Assembly (NCBI RefSeq): GCF_013456555.2
Contig: NZ_CP084882.1
Coordinates: 310,001-374,000, forward strand
Source of the DNA: Natrinema zhouii
Lineage (GTDB): Archaea > Halobacteriota > Halobacteria > Halobacteriales > Natrialbaceae
DNA length: 64,000 nt
Direction of reading: 5' to 3'
In this document: positions 26,647 to 35,029 of the stretch, piece by piece
Layout of the letters: each line of letters opens with the position of its first letter
How positions within the stretch are numbered: position 1 is the stretch's first letter
The notes under the pieces: generated by a model
The model's input: only the letters and a program-made list of their open reading frames with translations
Database searches by the model: none
Told to the model about the DNA's origin: nothing
Position numbers and translations under genes: made by a program

Positions 26647-27500
26647 CACTACGCTCAGCGGCAAGCGCGATGGCTCCACTTCCTGAAGACGACGGCCGCA
26701 AACCCGGCGACCAGCAAGCCTGGACATCAGAGCAGCGCCACGTCCTCACCCGGCACGTCGACGAGCAAGCCCGCAGAGCCATTGAGACGTACACGACACT
26801 CCCGGATGAGCCCCTCTGGAGAAGCAACGAGCGCGCTACGAGGCGCTGAAGGCAGTTCGTGACCGCGCCCTCGTATTCGTCCTCGCGTACACAGCTGTCC
26901 GGGTTGGCGAACTCCTTCGGGACCCGAACGATCCGCGCCGGCACGAGGTCCAGTAGGAAGAAATCTCGCTTGAGGACGGGAGTATGGATGTCTACCGGAA
27001 GAAACAGCAATGGGACGCCGCAAGCTTCCCTGATCCGATGATATCCCCGCTTCGGAGCTACCGAAAGCTGATGGATCCATCAACGGAGCGGTGGCCGGTG
27101 TTCCCAATGTTCGACCAGCGGACACTTGCGACGCTCGTACAGGGCGTACTGGCCGACCGAGGGGAACGCCCGGATGCAATCGACGAGCGACGTAGCGAGC
27201 ACGCTCGTGACCTCTTATTGGCGCTTGATAAGGACGTCCGACCGCCGTTGATTACGATGGATGGAGCACGGTTGACTCTCCAACGTATCTCAGAGGCGCG
27301 GAGATCGATATTGACCATCCGAAACACAATTATCTTGCACCTCACGGCGGTCGACGCGGGATGGGGAGGTTCTCGTTCGGGCGTTTGGCTACACCGTCGC
27401 TGCCCAGTACTTGGATAACTCCAAGGAGATGGTTCGTGAGCGCTACTCCCACATCGAGGCCGGTGAACTCGGCGATATAGCGATAGAAGCACTAGAATAG
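26644..27500 (+). pseudogene. Tyrosine integrase C-terminal remnant
   Basis: After the metE joint the DNA encodes the middle and C-terminal parts of a tyrosine recombinase, in several frames. These are AMAPLPEDDGRKPGDQQAW; then RYEALKAVRDRALVFVLAY with TAVRVGELL (first catalytic Arg); an in-frame TAG where QWEE would be expected (near 26955); MDVYRKKQQWDAAS; and after another shift HPKHNYLAPHGGRRG (catalytic HxxR) and the Tyr in VRERYSHIEAGEL. At least three frameshifts and one stop make it dead. It fits as the distal part of the kind of integrase whose first 46 codons are at 16565, with about 70 residues between them missing. Confidence 0.75.
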
Positions 27501-27699
27501 ATTGATAGTATTACAGAATAGTAGCTATATTCTCAGCAATAGTTGGTGACTGTTGAGTCAAAGGATTGTAGTAGAGAATCGTAAAAATCCGACTCAGAAA
27601 CCTACTGATGAAGGGATTATTTTATCACCAACATACCAGTGGATTGTAACCTCATGCTATTATGAACATATAATCTGATCCTAACTAAGATGTCCAAAC

Positions 27700-27705
27700 T
27701 TTATA
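27700..27705 (+). promoter_or_regulatory. TATA box of microprotein gene, copy 1
   Basis: TTTATA, 28-33 bases upstream of the ATG at 27733. The spacing is identical to that in front of the paralogous gene at 48032, and implies a leaderless transcript. Confidence 0.55.
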
Positions 27706-27732
27706 ACCCGTCCAGTAGTTAGGTGTACATGC

Positions 27733-27891
27733 ATGTTTGACGTAGTAATGCATACAGGTACAGAACATCCAAACTTAATCTGGATACTTGTGCCCAGTTT
27801 GCTTTCGTTCTTCACAGGGATTGGTGTCAGTATGAAGGCGGGCCGTCTACAGGAATGGCTCCAGCAACCAGATACAGAGGCAACCAATTAG
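27733..27891 (+). CDS. 52-aa membrane microprotein, copy 1
   Basis: A 52-codon gene (MFDVVMHTGTEHPNLIWILV ...) with one membrane helix (about residues 15-35) and a charged, amphipathic tail ending EATN. It is paralogous to 48032-48190: the same length, no indels, about 35 of 52 residues identical by my count, and most codon differences silent. This indicates a genuine translated gene under selection. The downstream metallo-beta-lactamase gene that follows the other copy is here reduced to about 60 eroded bases. No known family recognised. The His/Thr/His N terminus (HTGTEHP) is conserved in both and would lie outside or at the membrane face. Confidence 0.7.
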   Translation: MFDVVMHTGTEHPNLIWILVPSLLSFFTGIGVSMKAGRLQEWLQQPDTEATN

Positions 27892-27960
27892 TATGGTAAA
27901 GGATTCAGACTCTTGAATCTCAGCGCCAGAAACTAGTGATATCGATCTCGAGGATACTTT
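27892..27960 (+). pseudogene. Eroded 5' end of a metallo-beta-lactamase gene
   Basis: These 60-70 bases align with the first codons of the UlaG-like gene at 48198 (shared stretches include CAGCG.CAGA.ACT and ATCGATCTCGAG), with a one-base indel and no intact start. Similarity stops where the IS5 relic begins at about 27966. The remainder of the gene is gone. Confidence 0.6.
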
Positions 27961-27965
27961 ATCCC

Positions 27966-28899
27966 GCCATGTTTAGACGCTAGCCAGATGCCATCTTTAC
28001 TAGGAATTTGAGTAGCTGAGTCAGGAAGCGGCGAGTATGCCGTCTCAGCTCGCCCGCTTTACCGACTGATGTGTCGGTTTGTCCCAGAACGCTGTCATCA
28101 GCGAGGCTGCTCCGGCGGTCGAGAAGGGTGATGGCGGGTACGCTGACTGGGTCATTGTCTCGATTCACTGCCTCAGCGAGTACCTGAACCAACCGTATCG
28201 ACGGCTGCTCGATATTCTGCACGAAATGCCCAGAACCGTCGTCAAGTTCGGACTTACGGTAGATAAGTTATCGGATTTTACGACTGTTTGTATGAAGAGC
28301 TAAGACCGCGAAATGCGTATCTGGCACGTTTTGCTCCGGTTATCCGTTTCACCCCATGAGCTCGGCGATATCCAAGCAATCAACGCGACAGGGTTCAAAC
28401 GGCATCAAGCCAGTCATCACTACGCTCTTCGTGCCGGATCCAATTTTGATGATATCAAGATGACAGCGCTCGTCGATTGTGATACCGGTGTCATTCTCGA
28501 CATTCATTGGTCGATGAAACGGTACATGACACGCAGGTTGATCGGCAAGTTGTTCGGAGAAACCTAGTGCGATTGAACACGATCGGTGCTGACAAAAGCT
28601 ACGACTGGGACGCGCTACGGCACGAACTCAAGAACGTAGCATTCGCCCGGTGATCAAAAAATCGTGAACTCTGCTCACTTGACAAAGCACACAATGCTCG
28701 TCATGACGAAACCGTCTATCACCGCCGGTCGATCGTTGAACCGATTTTCTTCGCACTGAAACATGGTTCGGCGGAGACGTTGCGTGCTAGAACGTGGTTT
28801 GGACAGTTCAGAGAACTCGTCCTAAAGGCTGCCGTCAGAAACACGGAGCAAGCTGTGAAGCGCTAATACACCGATTTCACGCGTCTAAACAAGTCTGCC
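27966..28899 (+). mobile_element. Dead IS5-family element
   Basis: Ends resemble the intact element at 60457-61434: GTTTAGACGC near 27971 and GCGTCTAAAC at 28881-28890 form the inverted repeat. Between them lie broken pieces of the same transposase. These are EGYADW-like (GYADWVIVSIHCLSEYL) and PYRRLLDILHEMPRTV at 28079-28303, LGDIQAINATGFKRHQASHH at 28313-28567, and WFGQFRELVLKAAVRNTEQA at the end. Stops and shifts throughout mean it is inactive. It inserted into or next to the microprotein/MBL copy and removed the rest of that MBL gene. Confidence 0.75.
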
Positions 28900-28996
28900 T
28901 GTTCATAATCAGATCGCTTTTTCCCACTAGTGATGACTAACTTCCCGGATCCAAAGAGGAGAGAAACGACGTCTGGTTGTCGATTGGAATACTAAC

Positions 28997-29082
28997 CTAT
29001 AGTAGCCGCTGAAAGTCACTACACACCTAATTACACGATTGCGTTGCAATCAGTATGTTAATCGTTTCAGTGGCTACTATAG
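28997..29082. mobile_element. 86-bp MITE with 18-bp terminal inverted repeats
   Basis: Starts CTATAGTAGCCGCTGAAA and ends TTTCAGTGGCTACTATAG. The ends are inverted repeats with one mismatch over 18 bases. It interrupts the tbp pseudogene at a point that is continuous in the intact gene (AATACTAAC / GGAACTG), so it is an insertion and not a native hairpin. No coding capacity. No other copy was noticed in this window; the mobilising transposase is unknown. Confidence 0.75.
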
Positions 29083-29103
29083 GGAACTGTTCTGGCTTAT
29101 ATT

Positions 29104-30437
29104 CAGTCGATCACACCGAGAGGCTCACAATCTCTTCCAGTAGGCACTGAATCTACGTCTGTGATGTCTGGATAGCCTCCGGAACGATGGTGAGGTCTGA
29201 TGTTGGTCAGTCGCTGTCGACGGCGATCGCCACCGACGCGACAATATTGCCACTCACGACTACTGGCCCAATTTAGGGACAGCTACCGGAAAAATCGGTC
29301 GTCGAGTGATTGATTCGCTAGGACAACTCTGTGCACACCGAGAGCTGTCCAGGCAGTACGAATCACCATCTCATAGAGCTCCGTGAACGACAATTCCCAG
29401 AGGCGGCGCCTCCCACGGCGGGGCGCCGCCACGTACATCCAGTGAAGGTATCGCCAGACGTTATACAGCAATAGACTCACGACAAACAGCAATAACCGAA
29501 GCCCGGCGTCCCGAGAACTGGTGAGAGCAAGGCTCTGCTTGGCTAATCGATAGCTTGACTCGATGCCGAAGCACTTGCGATAGTGCTCTCGTGCATCCTG
29601 TGGTGTGTCGATGAACGGCGCGTCAGCGGCGTAGCCGTGATGCGCCACCCTGTGCTCGTAGTATCGTCCTCACTAGTAGACACAGTCGATGAACACAGGG
29701 AATGTTACCCGCCCAGCGAGTTCGTGTTCGATCACGCGATCCAGCCTCTGCTGAGTTTGTCTTGAATCGTCTCGCTCTACTTGACGATTGGCATGATGTA
29801 GGCGTAATTGTGTGCGTACAGCAGTTCGAGATAGGTGCTGTTGTAGAATCCACGGTCAAGGTAGACGGCCTTGACGCGCAGGTCAAGGCCCTCGAGAAGT
29901 TCGAGGAACTCATCAAGAGCATCGCTGGTGGCTTCGCCAGCGTGTATCACTTGTTACGCACCCGTGCGTAGAGCGTGACGTAGGCGTGAAAGGCGGTGGT
30001 TCCTCGTTTCGCCTGCGAGAAGTGCAGTGACTTCGTCTCGTCCTCGTCACCGTAGTAGGATCGAGGTGGAGGTCGGCGACGACCTCCACCGGTCGATCTG
30101 GAAGCATCCCAAGGGCATCCTGTTGAAGGAGTGTGTTCTCAACCGCTTCAACGGTATCAAGATCGAACTAATCGGTAAGATATCCACGGACGGTATTGGC
30201 GTAGGCTGAGTCGTTAGTTTTCTCGCAGACGTGATTGATCGAGGTCTCGCCGGCAAGGACCTCGTACAATTCCTCCGTCGTGACCTCTACGCTCTCTCCG
30301 AGGTCTAAGGAAAGCTCCTTATCGAGACTGTTGACGACAAAATTAAGCAGGTGCTCTTCTTTTAGCTCGTTGTCTACTTGGGTTGATTGTACACCTTCTC
30401 CAAGCAGACACTCCTCCTAATCTGATGTGATCGACTG
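29104..30437 (-). mobile_element. ISH3-like element, degenerate, in the tbp pseudogene
   Basis: About 1.33 kb with inverted termini CAGTCGATCACA at 29104 and its complement TGTGATCGACTG ending at 30437. Flanks ATATT and ATACT look like an eroded 5-bp target duplication. The minus strand encodes a broken transposase: pieces resembling the middle of the protein at about 29650-29920, and a clean last part at 29283-29648 (GIESSYRLAKQSLALT, then RLLLFVVSLLLYNVWRYL). In the IS4/ISH3 YREK motif the Arg is replaced by Cys (YRKCFGIE...K). Multiple frameshifts make it inactive. Confidence 0.7.
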
Positions 30438-30496
30438 ATACTCGATGTTTTCAAGACCAAGACCGGTTGCGCTCGCGTTCATGTTGAGATTTTGAC

Positions 30497-30720
30497 CAAC
30501 TCGTCTCGAACAGCGGCTCGGAAATCGACTGAGTAACTGTCTGTTTTGGTTCAGGCTTGTACCTTGGTGCTGGAATACGACACCAATCTCTGTGAGTTGT
30601 GCGATTGTTCGGGTGTCGACACTGGCAACTTGCTACCGCACAATCTAACTATTCCGTCATCGGTTTCCTCGAGTGTGACTATATTCTCCTTGACGACTCA
30701 GAGATGTTATCGGCCAATAT
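30497..30720 (-). pseudogene. Peptide/nickel-type ABC ATPase relic
   Basis: On the minus strand the sequence matches, at DNA level and with one frameshift, the part after Walker A in the second domain of the fused ATPase at 8941-11175: EIGVVFQHQGTSL, then KQTVTQSISEPLFE. Walker B and signature regions are absent. The subfamily includes dipeptide and nickel importers. Being next to urease, a lost nickel transporter is a tempting idea, but the fragment is too short to tell Dpp from Nik. Confidence 0.55.
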
Positions 30721-30850
30721 ATGTCGGGAGGCGTGGACTCCGAGTTCAGGATGGCTCGTTCCTTAACTACCTTGGTACTATAACTCATCTATTTCGATCA
30801 TGTCTCTAATAAATTATTTTTGATTAACTGGATCAGACCATCTCCACCAG

Positions 30851-30857
30851 CTTTTTA
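30851..30857 (+). promoter_or_regulatory. Possible TATA element of the urease operon
   Basis: CTTTTTATCC lies about 90 bases before the ureB ATG at 30944 and would give a leader of about 60 bases. It is the best TATA-like element in the region between the ABC relic and ureB. Weak evidence only. Confidence 0.3.
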
Positions 30858-30943
30858 TCCATACTTGCCTTTGTATTCGGTGTACAGTCCATGAGACGAG
30901 TGCTTTCACCACAGGCGTTTGAATTGCTTTGTGAGGTACATGA

Positions 30944-31381
30944 ATGACTAATGATACTGTTGTTCCTGGTGAGATACTTCCTGGTGACGAACCGGTGACA
31001 ATTAATGACGGTCGCGAGGCTGTAACTGTGACCGTCGCAAATACCGGTGATCGACCGATCCAGGTAGGATCACATTTTCACTTCTTCGAAGTAAACCGCG
31101 CTCTTGAATTCGACCGGTCCGCTGCATTTGGCAAACGGCTAGATATCTTGGCGGGTACGGCGATTCGGTTCGAACCTGGGGAACGTGCTGAGGTAGATCT
31201 CATCGACATTGCTGGAAAGCGCCGTGTCCAAGGGATGAACAACCTAGTTAACGGAAGTGTCGATAACGACCCTGAGACAGCACTTATTGAGGCACGCCAG
31301 GCCGGCTTTCGCTTCGCTGACGACGCTGAATCGCCTGTGATGGATGAAACCAGTGAGACATCGGAGGAGGAGGAAACATGA
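30944..31381 (+). CDS. ureB: Urease subunit beta
   Basis: 145 aa. The family core VGSHFHFFEVNRALEFDR, then GKRLDILAGTAIRFEPGE, lies at residues about 42-85 and is the canonical UreB jelly-roll. The tail after residue 120 is an acidic extension (ETSETSEEEE) typical of haloarchaeal proteins. UreB packs against UreC in the (ABC)3 urease that splits urea into ammonia and carbamate in the cytoplasm. First gene of the operon; it overlaps ureC by 4 bases (ATGA). Confidence 0.95.
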   Translation: MTNDTVVPGEILPGDEPVTINDGREAVTVTVANTGDRPIQVGSHFHFFEVNRALEFDRSAAFGKRLDILAGTAIRFEPGERAEVDLIDIAGKRRVQGMNNLVNGSVDNDPETALIEARQAGFRFADDAESPVMDETSETSEEEET

Positions 31382-33084
31382 GTCGAGATATTGATCGCGA
31401 GGCGTATGCTAATCAGTACGGTCCGACGAAAGGCGACCGAGTCCGGTTGGCGGATACAGAGCTACTGGCTGAAGTTGAAGCGGACCTTCGCACCCCCGGT
31501 GAGGAAGTTGTCTTCGGCGGCGGCAAAACGCTGCGCGACGGGATGGGAATGGCTCCGGGAGTTACACGGGACGAAGGGGCTCTCGACTGGGTGATAACGA
31601 ACGCCACGATACTCGACCCGGTAATTGGAATCGTCGCTGCCGACATTGGAATTCGCGATGGGCGGATCGCCGGTATCGGAAAGGCTGGAAATCCGGACAC
31701 GATGGATGATGTCGATATGGTTGTCGGTGCTTCAACAGATGTCTACTCTGGTGAGGGGAAGATCGCCACAGCTGGGGCATTAGACCTTCACGTTCACTTT
31801 GCTTCCACGGAGCTCCACGATCACGCGCTTGCATCAGGGATTACGACACTAATCGGAGGTGGCTACGGTGGTGGTGCGGCCAGTACTACTGCTGGACCTT
31901 GGAACGTCAAGCGGTTTCTGCAGGCTGCCGATGACTGGCCAGTGAACATTGGCTTATACGGGAAAGGAAGCTCCTCGCGGCCAGCTAGCCTTCGTGAGCA
32001 GGTCGAAGCTGGCATTTGTGGGTTCAAGATCCACGAAGACTGGGGTGCAACACCAGCGACTATTGACACCTGTCTCTCTGTTGCAGAGGACGCGGACCTG
32101 CAGGTTGCTCTGCACGCTGACACACTGAACGAGGCAGGTTTTGTCGAAAACACCTTTGCGGCGATCGACGGTCGTACGATGCACTTGTTCCACGTCGAGG
32201 GCGCTGGTGGTGGACATGCTCCCGATATCATGGAACTAATTAGTGAGGCCAATTTGCCTCCCTCTTCGACGAATCCCACAATGCCCTATACGGAGAACAC
32301 GTTCGAAGAGCACCTCGATATGGCGATGGTTGCACACCATCTTGACCCAGATATCCCCGAGGACGTCTCCTTCGCCGAATCACGGATTCGAGCAGAGACC
32401 ATTGCTGCCGAAGACGTCCTGCACGATGAGGGTGCCATCTCAATGATGACTACCGACGCGCTAGCGATGGGACGGATGGCAGAACTTGTCCCTCGAACTT
32501 GGCAGACTGCAGATAAGATGAAGCAGCAGCGTGGACCACTTCCTGAAGACGAAGGATCTGGGGCTGACAACTTCCGCATCAAACGGTACTTAGCGAAGTA
32601 TACAGTCAATCCTGCAATCGTGGCGGGTGTCAACAAACACGTTGGGACACTCGAACCTGGGAAGCTAGCAGACATTGTGCTGTGGGACCCTGCCTTCTTC
32701 GGGATCAAGCCCAGCATGACATTCAAAGGTGGATTCCCTACCTATTCGGAGATGGGTGAGGCGAACGGGTCCGTGATAACGTGTGAGCCGATAATGCAAC
32801 GACCGCGAGCTGGTTCCGTGGGGAAGGCTAAACATGCTGGTTCAGTGTCGTTCGTTAGCCAAGCTGCGGTCAAAGCTGACATTGGCGAGAAATACGGCCT
32901 AGACACCCCGGTCGTTCCCGTCGAGGGCACGCGAACGGTCAGCAAGGACGATATGCACTACAATAGCTACTGTCCCGACGACATTGAGGTTGACCCTGAG
33001 ACGTTCGCAGTACGGATCGATGGCGAGCACATCACCTGTGAACCGAGCTCCGAACTCAGTCTTGCACAGCAATACCTGATCTGA
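31378..33084 (+). CDS. ureC: Urease catalytic subunit alpha
   Basis: 568 aa, normal family length. Active site is complete: HVH (138-140) as Ni ligands, the carbamylated Lys in CGFKIHEDWG (Lys217), HADTLNEAGF and HLFHVEGAGGGH with the remaining His ligands, and the Ni-ligand Asp in MTTDALAMGRM. The mobile flap carries the catalytic His (VAHHLDPDI). Cytoplasmic Ni-dependent hydrolysis of urea. It overlaps ureB by 4 bases and is followed after 2 bases by ureA. Nothing suggests inactivation. Confidence 0.97.
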   Translation: MSRDIDREAYANQYGPTKGDRVRLADTELLAEVEADLRTPGEEVVFGGGKTLRDGMGMAPGVTRDEGALDWVITNATILDPVIGIVAADIGIRDGRIAGIGKAGNPDTMDDVDMVVGASTDVYSGEGKIATAGALDLHVHFASTELHDHALASGITTLIGGGYGGGAASTTAGPWNVKRFLQAADDWPVNIGLYGKGSSSRPASLREQVEAGICGFKIHEDWGATPATIDTCLSVAEDADLQVALHADTLNEAGFVENTFAAIDGRTMHLFHVEGAGGGHAPDIMELISEANLPPSSTNPTMPYTENTFEEHLDMAMVAHHLDPDIPEDVSFAESRIRAETIAAEDVLHDEGAISMMTTDALAMGRMAELVPRTWQTADKMKQQRGPLPEDEGSGADNFRIKRYLAKYTVNPAIVAGVNKHVGTLEPGKLADIVLWDPAFFGIKPSMTFKGGFPTYSEMGEANGSVITCEPIMQRPRAGSVGKAKHAGSVSFVSQAAVKADIGEKYGLDTPVVPVEGTRTVSKDDMHYNSYCPDDIEVDPETFAVRIDGEHITCEPSSELSLAQQYLI

Positions 33085-33086
33085 AC

Positions 33087-33503
33087 ATGAACCTTACACC
33101 TAAAGAACGCGAACGATTAACAATCTTCGTAGCCGCAGAGATCGCACGGCGCCGGAAGGACCGTGGTGTCCCGCTGAATCATCCCGAGACCATTGCGTAC
33201 ATCAGCGACTGGTGTAACGAGCGTGCCCGGGAGGGACAGAACGTAGAAGAGATCCGGACACAAGCCACGCAGCTACTCTCTTATGAGGACGTGAGAGATG
33301 GTGTTCCAGGAATGATTTCCACCATCCAGGTCGAACCGATCTTCCCCGATGGAACGAAGCTGGTGACCGTTCATGACCCCATCAGAGCTGACACAAAGTC
33401 AGACGAAAACGATGCAGATGGAAGCAAGCGTGATGAGGCTGATGAGGTCACAGAGAGTGACGAACCAACTGAAACCCAGTCAGATGGAGGTGACGATACA
33501 TGA
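33087..33503 (+). CDS. ureA: Urease subunit gamma
   Basis: 138 aa. The first 100 residues are the canonical UreA fold (MNLTPKERERLTIFVAAEI, then LNHPETIAYISDW, then VPGMISTIQVEPIFPDGTK). The last 35 or so form an acidic haloarchaeal tail that bacterial UreA lacks. Structural subunit of the trimer. It overlaps ureG by 4 bases (ATGA). The gene order B-C-A differs from the bacterial A-B-C. Confidence 0.95.
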   Translation: MNLTPKERERLTIFVAAEIARRRKDRGVPLNHPETIAYISDWCNERAREGQNVEEIRTQATQLLSYEDVRDGVPGMISTIQVEPIFPDGTKLVTVHDPIRADTKSDENDADGSKRDEADEVTESDEPTETQSDGGDDT

Positions 33504-34123
33504 GTCTGGGTCACCGCGATATTCCGACAATTGGCATTGGTGGTCCCGTTGGTTCGGGAAAGACGACACTGCTGAGCCAGATTGTCCCACGTCTTCGGAC
33601 AAATGGTTTAGATGTCGGCGTAATTGCCAATGATATCCTCACCCAGGAAGACGCGGATGCACTCCGTGAGCGGTTCTCCGATGTCGTTCCCGAGGACTTG
33701 GTCGCAGGTGTCGAAACCGGTGCCTGCCCACACACGGGTATTCGAGAGGATCCATCGATGAATCTCCAACAGATCGATGCTTTCCTCGACGACAATCCCG
33801 ATCTTGACCTCGTGCTAATCGAAAGTGGCGGGGACAACCTTGCGGCGACCTTCAATCCTGAACTTGCAGACTACTCGCTGTATGTGATTTCGGTTGCAGA
33901 GGGGGACGACATCCCGCGGAAGCGCGGACCAGGTGTCGTAGACTGTGACCTTCTTGTGATCAATAAAACAGACCTTGCACCCCACGTCGGCGCGGATCTT
34001 GACGTGATGGAGCGAGATTCCCGCTCAGTGCGCGACGGGCCATTCGTATTCACGGACTGTAAGAGCGAAGACGGGATAGACGAGGTGTTAGAGCACATCA
34101 AGTCAGGAGTGCTGTTCGCGTAG
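33500..34123 (+). CDS. ureG: Urease accessory GTPase
   Basis: 207 aa. P-loop GIGGPVGSGKTTL near residue 11-23, the nickel-binding type Cys-His in GACPHTGIRED (CPH), ESGGDNLAATF and the NKTDL base-recognition motif. UreG uses GTP to drive nickel insertion together with UreD, UreE and UreF. The stop is immediately followed by the ureD start. Confidence 0.95.
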   Translation: MSLGHRDIPTIGIGGPVGSGKTTLLSQIVPRLRTNGLDVGVIANDILTQEDADALRERFSDVVPEDLVAGVETGACPHTGIREDPSMNLQQIDAFLDDNPDLDLVLIESGGDNLAATFNPELADYSLYVISVAEGDDIPRKRGPGVVDCDLLVINKTDLAPHVGADLDVMERDSRSVRDGPFVFTDCKSEDGIDEVLEHIKSGVLFA

Positions 34124-35029
34124 ATGGCCTCCGATAGTCCACATCCCAGCTTCGATAACTACGCCGCCGAGTCGGTTCCACAGGCCTCTGTGGGCTCTCC
34201 AAGTAAGGACGGGCGGCTAGACCTAACCTTCGCAGTTGGTGCCGACGGACAAACCCATCTTACTCGTGACCGGACACGTGCTCCGTTTCACGTTTCAGGG
34301 ACGCTCGCGACTGACCCTCACCCCGACGCAACTACTGTCATGGTGCAAACTTCAAGCGGTGGAGTTGTACAGGGCGACCGTCACGATATCACAATTACGG
34401 TTAATGAGGACGCCATTGCTACGGTAACAACCGGAAGCGCAACAAACGTATTCTCGATGGAGTGCAACTACGGTGCTTCCGAGCGTTCGTTGTCAGTCCA
34501 GAATGGGGGCCACCTGGCGTTCGTGCCTGCACCGACTATCCTGCATTCGAATGCCCGGTACTGCGAGACGTCGACACTAACACTGGAGCGGAACGCGACA
34601 GCGGTTATAGGTGAAATCGTAGTTCCGGGACGGTTAGCTCGTGGCGAACGATTTGACTTCGATCGATATTTGAACCGGCTTCGGGTCCATGGTCCCAACG
34701 GACTCCTGTTCGAGGACACTACAGACCTCCAGCCTAACACGGAGAGTCGGGATCCCACGGCAGCGGGTGTCCTAGGCGAATTTGACACGTACGGAACGTT
34801 GTACATAGTCTCACCGAATTGTGATGCTGGATTGAGCGACCAGATCTACGAGCGAATTACCGATGGTCCGGCACGGGCCGGGGCCACAGCGCTTCCCAAT
34901 GAAGCCGGAATAGTAGTCCGTGCGCTCGCAAACCGTACCAACGCTGTAACCAAGACGCTCCGGACTGCATGGGACGTAGTCCGCAAGGAGATGCTCGGCG
35001 TATCAGCGCCTGACAGAGGGGTATGGTGA
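34124..35029 (+). CDS. ureD: Urease accessory protein UreD
   Basis: 301 aa. Family landmarks are 'DATTVMVQTSSGGVVQGDRH', GSATNVFSM and 'GEIVVPGRLARGERFDFDRY'. UreD forms a complex with UreF and UreG on apo-urease and channels nickel to the active site. It begins directly after ureG and shares the base between its TGA and the ureE ATG (TGATG). Confidence 0.93.
   Translation: MASDSPHPSFDNYAAESVPQASVGSPSKDGRLDLTFAVGADGQTHLTRDRTRAPFHVSGTLATDPHPDATTVMVQTSSGGVVQGDRHDITITVNEDAIATVTTGSATNVFSMECNYGASERSLSVQNGGHLAFVPAPTILHSNARYCETSTLTLERNATAVIGEIVVPGRLARGERFDFDRYLNRLRVHGPNGLLFEDTTDLQPNTESRDPTAAGVLGEFDTYGTLYIVSPNCDAGLSDQIYERITDGPARAGATALPNEAGIVVRALANRTNAVTKTLRTAWDVVRKEMLGVSAPDRGVW

Larger units (their letters stand above)
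28911..30505 (-). pseudogene. TATA-binding protein pseudogene split by two insertions
   Basis: Three segments match, in order and on the minus strand, consecutive parts of the intact tbp gene at 41087-41647. They are 28911-28996 (the end of the second repeat, 'SLLFGSGKLVITGGKE' region), 29083-29103 and 30438-30505. The first gap is the 86-bp MITE and the second an ISH3-like element. The upstream part of the gene (first repeat) is missing; an ABC ATPase relic follows directly. An ancestral paralogue of the tbp in this window that has decayed. Confidence 0.75.
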
